From the NCBI GenBank assembly GCA_012513195.1, contig JAAZCR010000244.1, positions 1 through 6,115 of the forward strand: DNA of 6,115 nucleotides, given 5' to 3'. This stretch comes from Bacilli bacterium. GTDB lineage: Bacteria; Bacillota_I; Bacilli_A; Haloplasmatales; Haloplasmataceae. Shown piece by piece: positions 1 to 5,971 of the stretch (the first letter of the stretch is position 1; each line of letters starts with the position of its first letter). The translations under genes were made by a program, and so were the position numbers. The notes under the pieces were generated by a model. The model ran no database searches, was not told the DNA's origin, and was given only the letters and a program-made list of their open reading frames with translations.

Positions 1-354
1 AGTTAGCACAGGTGGAGTTAAATCTTCCTTTACATTTACATAGATTTCTTTAACATCGTGAAAGTCACCAATCAGTAAACTAATAACAACTTTATATCTT
101 CCTACCCGATTAAGGTCCACTTGGTAATCATGAATCTGAATCGCCTGCTTATCATAGTTTACCTTATTGCCACATCTATCTACTACCGTAAAATAGTTGT
201 AATAATTTGGTATATCCCCATTTAAGTAAACATCTATTTCCGTTTGTTTTAACTTAATCTCATAACCATCACAATCTAAAGCTTTAACATAATAATAATT
301 ATTACTTATAAGAAACCCACATAACATAACTAATGCGATGAATATTTTCTTCAT
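1..354 (-). CDS. Secreted Ig-like domain protein, 5' part only (runs off left edge)
   Basis: The frame is open from ATG at 354 to base 1, giving the first 118 residues. The start is fixed by a strong SD (AAGGAGG) six bases upstream. Residues 1-26 look like a Sec signal peptide: MKK, a hydrophobic stretch (IFIALVMLCGFLI) and a possible signal peptidase I site after VKA. The mature part begins LDCDGYEI and resembles a bacterial Ig-like domain: a core VVDRCGNKV (57-65), VDLNRVGRYKV (79-89), a final strand EIYVNVKED, then the linker-like TPPVL often seen between such domains. Cys28 and Cys61 could form a disulfide. More Ig-like repeats or a surface anchor may follow beyond the edge. A surface or secreted role is inferred; ligand and exact family are unknown. 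The gene lies downstream of polA in the same direction but is separated from it by a terminator and has its own candidate promoter. Confidence 0.8.
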   Translation of the reverse strand, partial: MKKIFIALVMLCGFLISNNYYYVKALDCDGYEIKLKQTEIDVYLNGDIPNYYNYFTVVDRCGNKVNYDKQAIQIHDYQVDLNRVGRYKVVISLLIGDFHDVKEIYVNVKEDLTPPVLT

Positions 355-381
355 AGTATCCTCCTTACGCATTAGTTATGT
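324..381 (-). promoter_or_regulatory. 14-bp hairpin whose loop carries the RBS and start codon of the Ig-like gene
   Basis: Positions 324-337 (acataactaatgcg) and 368-381 (cgcattagttatgt) are perfect reverse complements. In the minus-strand mRNA the 5' arm ends just before the SD, the 30-nt loop (338-367) contains AAGGAGG, the spacer and the AUG, and the 3' arm lies in signal-peptide codons 6-10. The pairing is seen directly; a role in translation control is inferred. The same symmetry could instead be a DNA operator. Confidence 0.6.
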
Positions 382-418
382 CGCCAATTTCATTTCATAG
401 GAGTATTTTATAATATTT

Positions 419-447
419 ATGGTAAAAATGTTGGTGGTTTTTGTCTA
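419..447 (-). promoter_or_regulatory. Candidate sigma-A-type promoter for the Ig-like gene
   Basis: On the minus strand TAGACA (442-447, five of six to TTGACA) is followed after 17 bp by TACCAT (419-424, four of six to TATAAT, keeping the conserved first, second and last bases). It lies between the polA terminator and the gene and would give a leader of roughly 58 nt. AT-rich alternatives such as TATTAT or TATAAA just downstream could serve as the -10, so the exact element is uncertain. Confidence 0.4.
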
Positions 448-454
448 AGGAATC

Positions 455-493
455 AAAAAAGAGTGATTATTTTGTTTTAATAATCACTCTTTT
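455..493 (-). terminator. Intrinsic terminator of polA
   Basis: It begins four bases after the polA stop. A 15-bp perfect stem pairs 457-471 with 479-493 around a 7-nt loop. On the minus strand the GAGTGATTATT/AATAATCACTC core is followed by six T (455-460), the usual Rho-independent layout. On the plus strand only four T follow, so it would work less well that way. Confidence 0.85.
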
Positions 494-497
494 ACTT

Positions 498-3134
498 CTA
501 TTTTGCTTCAAACCAATTATGACCGTAACTAATATCCACTTTTAATGGTACTTTTAAATCTACTGCATGTTCCATTTCTTCTTTAACGATTTGTTTCATG
601 ATTTCTAACTCATCTTTTTTAACATCAAAAATCAGTTCATCATGCACTTGAATAATTAATTTGGACTTAAGTCTTTCTTTCTGCATGCGATAATAAACAT
701 TAATCATCGCAATCTTGATAATATCAGCAGCACTACCTTGGATGGGCGCATTCATGGCGGTGCGTTCGCCGAAACTGCGTTCTGCATAATTTTTACTATG
801 AATTTCGGGGATATATCGACGACGTTTAAAGATGGTCTCGACATAACCATTTAACTTGGCTTGATGGACGATAGTATCCATGAAATCCTTAATACCTGGA
901 TAGGTAGTTAAATATTTATCAATAAAGACTTGTGCTTCCTTCGGTGAGATACCTAAGTTTTCTGATAAGCCAAATGCACTAATCCCATAGATACTCCCAA
1001 AGTTAACTGCCTTTGCTTGTCTACGCATCAAAGGTGTTACTTCTTCTTGGCTTACACCAAAGACGTCCATGGCAGTCTTAGTGTGAATATCTAAATCATG
1101 TTTAAAGGCTTGGACGAGATTTTCTGCTTCTGATAGATGGGCAAGTACCCTTAACTCAATTTGGGAATAGTCGGCTGATAAGATATAATCACCTTCGCAA
1201 CTTGGCACAAAACATTTTCGGATTTCGCGACCTTCTTCATATCTAATAGGGATGTTTTGAATATTAGGTTCTGTGGATGATAATCTACCCGTCGCGGTTA
1301 ATGCTTGGTTAAAGATAGTATGAACTTTTTCATCAGGATATATAAGTGGCACTAATCCCGTTACATAGGTATTGTACAGTTTACTGATAGTGCGGTATTC
1401 CATTATTTTTTCAATAATGGGATGTTCATCGTATAGTTTCTCTAATACATCGATATTAGTCGCATATCCTGTTTTTGTCTTCTTTACCACAGGTAATTTT
1501 AAATCTTCAAATAATACTTCTCCTAGTTGCTTTGGTGAATTGATGTTAAAGGTCTTATTCGCATAACGGTAGATTTCTTGTTCTATACTATCTAATCGTT
1601 TTTCTAAGTTTTGCCCAATTTCCATTAATACATTTCGATCAATTTTAATGCCCGTATATTCCATATCCGCTAGCACAGTTGATAGTGGCAGTTCTAGTTC
1701 CTTATAGAGAGCTAATTGATCATTTTCTTGGAGTTTATTTAGTACTAATGGTTTAAGTTTTCGTACCGCTAACGCTTTTTCGACCGCAAATTTCGCAACC
1801 GTATCTTCATCAGGTTTATGGTATTTAGTATTTTTACCATAAACCTCTTCTTCATATTGCACATCTAAGTAATTGAAGTGACTCGCAATCACGCGAATAT
1901 CATCTTTCGAAATAGCTGGATTAACGATGTATGCGGCGGTAAGTAAATCAAAACCAACACCCTGTAAATCAAAACCATGCCACATTAATGCTACTTTAGC
2001 TTTCTTTAAGTCGTAAGTGTCTTTAATAATATTATGGTCTCTTAAGAATAAATCTACGTGCAAACTTTGATTGAAAAGGGTAAAGGGAATATAGAAATTA
2101 CCTTTTTCATTTACGACAGCCATCCCTAGAATTTCACATTGGTGATAATTCTGACCAAAAACTTCAATAATAATACTAGAGTTATTAATTAAAACTTTTT
2201 CTAACTCATTAGGATCACTAATAATTTGATAATGAATCGTATGCTTGACTTGGGTATCTTGCTTATTTATATTTAATCGTTTAATTAACGAATGAAAATC
2301 TAAGCTTAAGAAAAATTCCTTTAAAACATCATAATCATAACCCTTATACTCCGTATCAGGTAGTTTAATTTGGATTGGGGCATCACGATTAATAGTAGCA
2401 AGTTTCTTACTTAATAACGCAAGTTCTTTATTACTTTCTATCCGCTCTTGGAGTTTTCCTGTTAATTTATCTGTGTTATTAATTAAGTTTTCTACAGATC
2501 CAAACTCTTGTAACAGTTGTAAGGCGGTTTTTTCGCCCACACCAGGAATACCAGGAATATTGTCACTGGCATCACCCATTAAACCTTTTAAATCGATGAT
2601 TTGACTAGGAACGAGTCCTAATTCTTGTTTTAATTCTTCAGGATCATATTTTTTCGTTTCCGTTAATCCTTTTTGTGTTAAACTAACATGCACTTTCTCA
2701 CTAACTAATTGGAGTAAATCCCGATCACCAGAAATAACTTCTATTTCATCAAAGTCCGCAATTTCTGCTTGTTTTGCTAGCGTACCGATAATATCATCAG
2801 CTTCATATAGTTCTAACTCATAACGTTTGACATTTAAAGCATCAAGCAATTGCTTAGCAATGGGTATTTGAAGCAACAAATCATCGGGAACTGGTTTACG
2901 CGTACCTTTATATTCACCATACTCTTCATGTCTAAAAGTCGTCTTCCCGGCATCAAAGGCCACTAAGAGATGGGTAAACTCATAATTTTCAATAATATTC
3001 AAAAGCATATTCGCAAAGGCATAGACTGCATTAGTAGGTAAACCTTTCGAACTACGCATGAGGTTTCCCCGCATAGTCGCATAAAAAGCACGGAAAAGTA
3101 AACTATTACCATCAACTAATATGAGTTTTTTCAT
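498..3134 (-). CDS. polA: DNA polymerase I (5' nuclease + polymerase)
   Basis: 878 aa, the normal length for Bacillus-type Pol I. It fills gaps in excision repair and removes RNA primers from Okazaki fragments. The 5'-nuclease domain (about 1-290) has D8 of LVDGN, the acidic cluster YEADD (110-114), SGDRDL (135-140), GDASDNIPG (187-195) and the helix-hairpin-helix GIPGVGEKTA (195-204). The middle exonuclease domain (about 300-470) has lost its catalytic acids: exo I reads IIEVFGQNYHQ where proofreading enzymes have DxE, and by-eye alignment puts alanines at the other two acidic sites. The polymerase domain (about 480-878) is intact: motif A DYSQIELR (655-662), motif B RRQAKAVNFGSIYG (704-717, with F712 and Y716), motif C QVHDE (829-833). 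The ATG start has an AAGGAG SD nine bases upstream. Promoter and terminator frame it as a single-gene unit. The mutM/coaE genes that often follow polA in Bacillus are not here. Confidence 0.98.
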   Translation of the reverse strand: MKKLILVDGNSLLFRAFYATMRGNLMRSSKGLPTNAVYAFANMLLNIIENYEFTHLLVAFDAGKTTFRHEEYGEYKGTRKPVPDDLLLQIPIAKQLLDALNVKRYELELYEADDIIGTLAKQAEIADFDEIEVISGDRDLLQLVSEKVHVSLTQKGLTETKKYDPEELKQELGLVPSQIIDLKGLMGDASDNIPGIPGVGEKTALQLLQEFGSVENLINNTDKLTGKLQERIESNKELALLSKKLATINRDAPIQIKLPDTEYKGYDYDVLKEFFLSLDFHSLIKRLNINKQDTQVKHTIHYQIISDPNELEKVLINNSSIIIEVFGQNYHQCEILGMAVVNEKGNFYIPFTLFNQSLHVDLFLRDHNIIKDTYDLKKAKVALMWHGFDLQGVGFDLLTAAYIVNPAISKDDIRVIASHFNYLDVQYEEEVYGKNTKYHKPDEDTVAKFAVEKALAVRKLKPLVLNKLQENDQLALYKELELPLSTVLADMEYTGIKIDRNVLMEIGQNLEKRLDSIEQEIYRYANKTFNINSPKQLGEVLFEDLKLPVVKKTKTGYATNIDVLEKLYDEHPIIEKIMEYRTISKLYNTYVTGLVPLIYPDEKVHTIFNQALTATGRLSSTEPNIQNIPIRYEEGREIRKCFVPSCEGDYILSADYSQIELRVLAHLSEAENLVQAFKHDLDIHTKTAMDVFGVSQEEVTPLMRRQAKAVNFGSIYGISAFGLSENLGISPKEAQVFIDKYLTTYPGIKDFMDTIVHQAKLNGYVETIFKRRRYIPEIHSKNYAERSFGERTAMNAPIQGSAADIIKIAMINVYYRMQKERLKSKLIIQVHDELIFDVKKDELEIMKQIVKEEMEHAVDLKVPLKVDISYGHNWFEAK

Positions 3135-3145
3135 ATTCTCACTCC

Positions 3146-3175
3146 TTGTAAACTACGTTTTTATTGTACCATAAT
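3146..3175 (+). promoter_or_regulatory. Candidate promoter of the carboxypeptidase gene
   Basis: On the plus strand TTGTAA (3146-3151, four of six) and CATAAT (3170-3175, five of six) are 18 bp apart. Transcription would start near 3182, leaving a leader of about 24 nt with the AAAGGAG SD. It overlaps the polA promoter on the other strand: the two -10 elements lie within 13 bp. Confidence 0.45.
3163..3171 (-). promoter_or_regulatory. Extended -10 promoter of polA
   Basis: On the minus strand TGG directly precedes TACAAT (3163-3168), an extended -10 (TGnTANNNT). A T-run and GAAAA lie upstream, but there is no good -35 at 16-18 bp, which fits an extended -10 promoter. Start of transcription would be near 3156, giving a leader of about 20 nt that includes the AAGGAG at 3142-3147. 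Confidence 0.6.
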
Positions 3176-3205
3176 TTTCAAAAAAATAAACAAAGGAGTA
3201 CGATT

Positions 3206-4129
3206 ATGGCTCGATTTAGTAAATTATTTCTTGTAGTTATGTTTAGTCTTTCTACTTGTTCATATTATAAATCCACAAATACAACTTTTACTTCCTTAGG
3301 ATATAGTGATGCTGATATAGCTTATTTAAGAAGCATCTATCAGAATGATTTAAACTTAATCATCGAGCATCAAATTAATCGGAATGATCTATTTACCTAT
3401 CTTAAAATAGATAAACTAACCATCGAAGAAATCATTAAAAGTGAAGAAATAAGAAAAAAAGAAAACATTTCTCATCTAGCCGCGTTAAATCTTTTGCATC
3501 ATCCTTATATCATGAAGGAGTTCTATAAATATCCCCAACCAGCATTAAATAAAGATTCCTACTTAATTCTTGTGAATAAGAATTATTATTTAGATGAAAA
3601 TTACATTCCTTCAGATTTAGTATTTGCGGAAGGTGCTTATCAACTAATTGATGATGAATCCCGCTATTATCTTAGAAAAGCTGCTTATGAAGCATATCTT
3701 GAGCTTCAACAAGATGCACGAAAACAAGGCTTATACCTCTATTTATCGAATGGTTATCGCAGTTATCAAAAACAAACTAAACTCTATAATGATTATCTAT
3801 TAAATGGTAATGAACCAGATCACTATAGTGCTCGTCCTGGATTTAGCGAGCATCAAACTGGTCTTGCTTTAGATATTACCTGTGCTGCCAATAATTTTTT
3901 ACTTACTGAAGATTTCGCTAATACTTTAGAAGGAAAATTCGTACACGAAAATGCCCATAAGTATGGTTTCATCATTAGATATCCAAAAGATAAAGAGCAT
4001 CTTACTGGATATATGTATGAACCTTGGCATTTGCGGTACGTTGGTATAGAACATGCGAAAATTATCTATGAACAGAACATAACATTAGAAGAATACTTAA
4101 TAAATTATACGTATATAAAAAAACAATAA
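3206..4129 (+). CDS. D-alanyl-D-alanine carboxypeptidase, VanY/LdcB type (M15B)
   Basis: 307 aa. The ATG at 3206 is chosen because AAAGGAG (3192-3198) lies seven bases upstream; a longer reading from TTG at 3164 would start within the promoter region. Residues 1-18 are an export signal; LSTC (15-18) resembles a lipobox, but Thr before Cys is atypical, so a lipoprotein is possible, not certain. Residues 30-110 are a helical region I do not recognise. The catalytic domain (about 115-285) has NGYRSYQKQ (182-190), SARPGFSEHQTGLALD (208-223) and YEPWHLRYVG (271-280). By family knowledge H216, D223 and H275 bind zinc and E272 is the catalytic base. The enzyme would trim the terminal D-alanine from peptidoglycan stem peptides outside the membrane. 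DD- versus LD-specificity cannot be told. It stands alone, divergent from polA and convergent with the next gene. Confidence 0.9.
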   Translation: MARFSKLFLVVMFSLSTCSYYKSTNTTFTSLGYSDADIAYLRSIYQNDLNLIIEHQINRNDLFTYLKIDKLTIEEIIKSEEIRKKENISHLAALNLLHHPYIMKEFYKYPQPALNKDSYLILVNKNYYLDENYIPSDLVFAEGAYQLIDDESRYYLRKAAYEAYLELQQDARKQGLYLYLSNGYRSYQKQTKLYNDYLLNGNEPDHYSARPGFSEHQTGLALDITCAANNFLLTEDFANTLEGKFVHENAHKYGFIIRYPKDKEHLTGYMYEPWHLRYVGIEHAKIIYEQNITLEEYLINYTYIKKQ

Positions 4130-4156
4130 TAAAATCAACTGATTTTATTATTGTTT
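4117..4156. terminator. Bidirectional terminator shared by two convergent genes
   Basis: Positions 4121-4137 and 4140-4156 are perfect 17-base reverse complements, in practice a 16-bp stem with a 4-nt loop. On the minus strand seven T follow (4117-4123, partly in the stem), a good T-run for the PH-domain gene. On the plus strand the T-rich stretch is TTTACTTCTT, weaker. Both flanking stop codons (4127-4129 plus, 4148-4150 minus) lie inside the stem. Confidence 0.8.
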
Positions 4157-4690
4157 ACTTCTTAAATGATGTAATTGGTGATTAATGATATCTAATACTT
4201 CTTCCGCATTTTCAATATTATTAAAACCTATCTCTATTAATCTTTCATCATCAAACTCAATATCAAAAACAATAGTACCATTATCAAAAATGGAACGTTT
4301 TAAGCGTAAGATTTTAATCATGGGATAGAGTTTCGAGTAGATGATGCGCTTTTTACGGGAGTTAAATATTAATAAACGGTTGCTGGTGATACAATAGAAA
4401 ATATCACTCATTTTACGATAATAACGATGGGTATATAACGCAAAGTATAAAACAAAAACGATAATAATGATAATTAATGTTATAGAAAACCAATCATCAA
4501 TGATGTTAGTAGTCTTACCACTAATTAGGCGAAATACTAATAAAATGATTAGACTTATTAACGCTAAACCAACCGTTGACAAAAAAGAAATATTGGGAAT
4601 TAGACGGGGTTTCCCACGCCATAAAACTTCTTCATTAGGTTCAATTGATTCATAGAGTAAATCGATTTCCGCCTTTTGAAACTTCCGCAT
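4148..4690 (-). CDS. Two-TM membrane protein with bacterial PH-like domain (bPH2/DUF304-type)
   Basis: 180 aa, ATG start with GGAGG seven bases upstream. The N-terminus has PNEEVLWRGKP (18-28), a signature seen before the membrane part of many bacterial PH-domain proteins. Two strongly hydrophobic helices follow (about 34-57 and 66-86). The cytosolic C-terminal part starts with the typical FYCITSNRLLIF (98-109), then a YSKLYPMIKILRLKR strand pair and NGTIVFDIEF (137-146), and ends with an amphipathic helix (about 158-176), as expected of a PH-like barrel with its capping helix. Function is unknown for this family; binding a membrane or protein partner is the usual guess. It lies 54 bp downstream of the ATP-grasp gene, with no terminator seen between them, and has its own TATAAT promoter, so it may be both co-transcribed and independently expressed. 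The last codons lie in the shared terminator stem. Confidence 0.75.
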   Translation of the reverse strand: MRKFQKAEIDLLYESIEPNEEVLWRGKPRLIPNISFLSTVGLALISLIILLVFRLISGKTTNIIDDWFSITLIIIIIVFVLYFALYTHRYYRKMSDIFYCITSNRLLIFNSRKKRIIYSKLYPMIKILRLKRSIFDNGTIVFDIEFDDERLIEIGFNNIENAEEVLDIINHQLHHLRSKQ

Positions 4691-4766
4691 TGCACATCCT
4701 CCGTTTCTAGGTTAATTATACTACATTTTCGCAAAATTTCCATCTTATTCCTTTCGGATGTGCAAT
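4689..4766 (-). repeat. 11-bp inverted repeat reaching the start codon of the PH-domain gene
   Basis: Positions 4689-4699 (attgcacatcc) and 4756-4766 (ggatgtgcaat) are perfect reverse complements with 56 bp between them. One arm lies in the last codons of the ATP-grasp gene; the other covers the end of the SD, the spacer and the first two bases of the PH-domain start codon. The candidate promoter lies between the arms, so only read-through mRNA would carry both. The pairing is seen; a function is inferred. Confidence 0.4.
4715..4742 (-). promoter_or_regulatory. Promoter of the PH-domain gene
   Basis: On the minus strand a perfect TATAAT (4715-4720) is preceded after 16 bp by TGGAAA (4737-4742, four of six to TTGACA). 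Transcription would start near 4708, about 18 nt before the start codon and immediately ahead of the GGAGG. The -35 nearly touches the stop codon of the upstream ATP-grasp gene. Confidence 0.6.
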
Positions 4767-5959
4767 TTTATTTTATTTAAAGCACTTTTCGCATTGATTT
4801 TCGCTTCTAAAGGGGTCTTCCCCGTCGCAATTACGCGGGCATAACGATGCCCCATCGAAGTGGGTAGATAAATCCAACTACCCTTTTTTGGTTTGACATA
4901 GACACTTATTACTCCTTCTGATTCTAAAGCACATTGCTTGCCTGTCACCTTAAATAATTTACCACTAATCGGACTTACTAAATAGGCCGCATAAATCGGT
5001 AAACTAATTCGTGGAGTAAGATCAACATCTAATCCTAGAGCTAGTTTTAATGTTTCTTTCACAAGATTAATCCCTAAACTATACCGAATCATCTCATTCA
5101 TCCCGCTACCCGCAATACGCGGATTAATCTCAATGAGTTTCCATTGTTTATTAATATAACGAAGTTCTAAGTGACATGTACCATTTTCTAATTCAAAGTG
5201 CTTAATAATATCATTTACCGTAGATTTTAATCGCTCATAAAACTCTTTATCATAATCATAATGCAAACTATAACCTACGACAATTGAACGACCATTATAC
5301 ATGTAGATATCTTGTTCAATTACCGCGATGATATGAACTTTTCCCTTAATAACCATCGTTTCTACTAAATACTGAGGACCATTTAAATACTCTTCTAATA
5401 AAATATATTTCACTCTATTATTAAGCAAGTAATCCATTCTTTCAAAAAACTCAAAAGTATTCTTTACGAGAAATACTTCCTTGCTACCTGTCGATAAGGG
5501 ATTCTTTACCACTAGGGGCATATGAGTAAAGATTTCTTGATCCAATATATTTCCGCGAATGTTGAGAATGCGATAATAAGGGTTATATGGTGTTCCTCTT
5601 AAACATAGTCTACTTAGAATTTTATCCTCCATCCACTTATAACTTACCGTCGTGAATCTTCCCACACCAAACTCATCCGCAAGTAGACTGGCATGATATA
5701 CATCACCATCGTTGAATGAGATAATGGCATCAATTTCATATCCGTCTTTGATTAGACTTTGAATTTTATTACGAAGGTAGTTAAGATTTTTAGTATCTCC
5801 ATAGATCATTTTCGTCACTTCTGGAAACTCATCTCTATTCTCATATATGCTTAAACGATCTGTAAACAATATCACTGCATAACCTAATTCTTTAGCCGCC
5901 AATAAGGCATCCCGACTTGATCCTGATTTTTGGGTATTCAGGAAGACAATCGCCTTCAT
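4745..5959 (-). CDS. ATP-grasp ligase with L-amino-acid-ligase-like C-terminal domain
   Basis: 404 aa from ATG at 5959, chosen because AGGTGA lies five bases upstream; GTG at 5968, with a GTGA overlap, is the alternative and adds three residues. ATP-grasp enzymes join a carboxylate to an amine or thiol through an acyl-phosphate. Visible parts: an N-terminal Rossmann-like preATP-grasp domain (1-100; AIVFLNTQKSGSSRDAL, then ISFNDGD at 80-86); ATP-binding lysines in WMEDK (109-113) and LVVKN (149-153) with the STGSKEV loop (156-162); EEYLNG (189-194); and the magnesium site CHLELRY plus LIEINPRIAGSG (E265, E277, N279). Residues about 318-400 (SGKLFKVTG, KKGSWIYL, VIATGKTPLEA) resemble the C-terminal domain of the BL00235/BacD-type L-amino-acid ligases. 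The substrate is unknown. The protein is probably cytosolic. It sits directly behind another ATP-grasp gene, and no terminator is seen after it, so read-through into the PH-domain gene is likely. Confidence 0.8.
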   Translation of the reverse strand: MKAIVFLNTQKSGSSRDALLAAKELGYAVILFTDRLSIYENRDEFPEVTKMIYGDTKNLNYLRNKIQSLIKDGYEIDAIISFNDGDVYHASLLADEFGVGRFTTVSYKWMEDKILSRLCLRGTPYNPYYRILNIRGNILDQEIFTHMPLVVKNPLSTGSKEVFLVKNTFEFFERMDYLLNNRVKYILLEEYLNGPQYLVETMVIKGKVHIIAVIEQDIYMYNGRSIVVGYSLHYDYDKEFYERLKSTVNDIIKHFELENGTCHLELRYINKQWKLIEINPRIAGSGMNEMIRYSLGINLVKETLKLALGLDVDLTPRISLPIYAAYLVSPISGKLFKVTGKQCALESEGVISVYVKPKKGSWIYLPTSMGHRYARVIATGKTPLEAKINAKSALNKIKLHIRKE

Positions 5960-5964
5960 CCCTT

Positions 5965-5971
5965 TCACCTT
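5965..5971 (-). promoter_or_regulatory. SD that decides the ATP-grasp start
   Basis: On the minus strand AAGGTGA matches the anti-SD of 16S rRNA and lies five bases before the ATG at 5957-5959. It includes the TGA stop (5965-5967) of the upstream gene, so translation of the two genes is probably coupled. Confidence 0.6.

Noticed and set aside
355..372. In-frame ATG at 370-372 as start of the Ig-like gene
   Set aside because: It would place the AAGGAGG inside the coding region and has no SD of its own; ATG at 352-354 has the SD and a clean signal peptide.
1372..1566. Plus-strand open frame of 64 codons inside polA
   Set aside because: It is antisense to conserved polymerase coding sequence, has no recognisable domain and no convincing ribosome binding site; it is a shadow of polA.
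3164..3205. Upstream TTG start extending the carboxypeptidase by 14 residues
   Set aside because: There is no SD before it, it overlaps the candidate -10 region, and ATG at 3206 has a strong SD and leads straight into the signal peptide.
4467..4655. Plus-strand open frame of 62 codons inside the PH-domain gene
   Set aside because: Antisense to the membrane segments of a recognisable gene, with no protein features of its own.
4700..4744. Terminator between the ATP-grasp and PH-domain genes
   Set aside because: Only a 5-bp ATTTT/AAAAT stem with a 3-nt loop and no T-run is present; too weak to call.
5965..5967. TGA read as tryptophan (mycoplasma code)
   Set aside because: TGA ends the upstream ATP-grasp frame right at the next gene's start, further TGA codons follow in that frame, and tryptophans in the conserved motifs are TGG.
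5960..5968. GTG at 5966-5968 as start of the ATP-grasp gene
   Set aside because: Possible (GTGA overlap with the upstream stop), but the SD AGGTGA is spaced for the ATG at 5957-5959; kept as the alternative.
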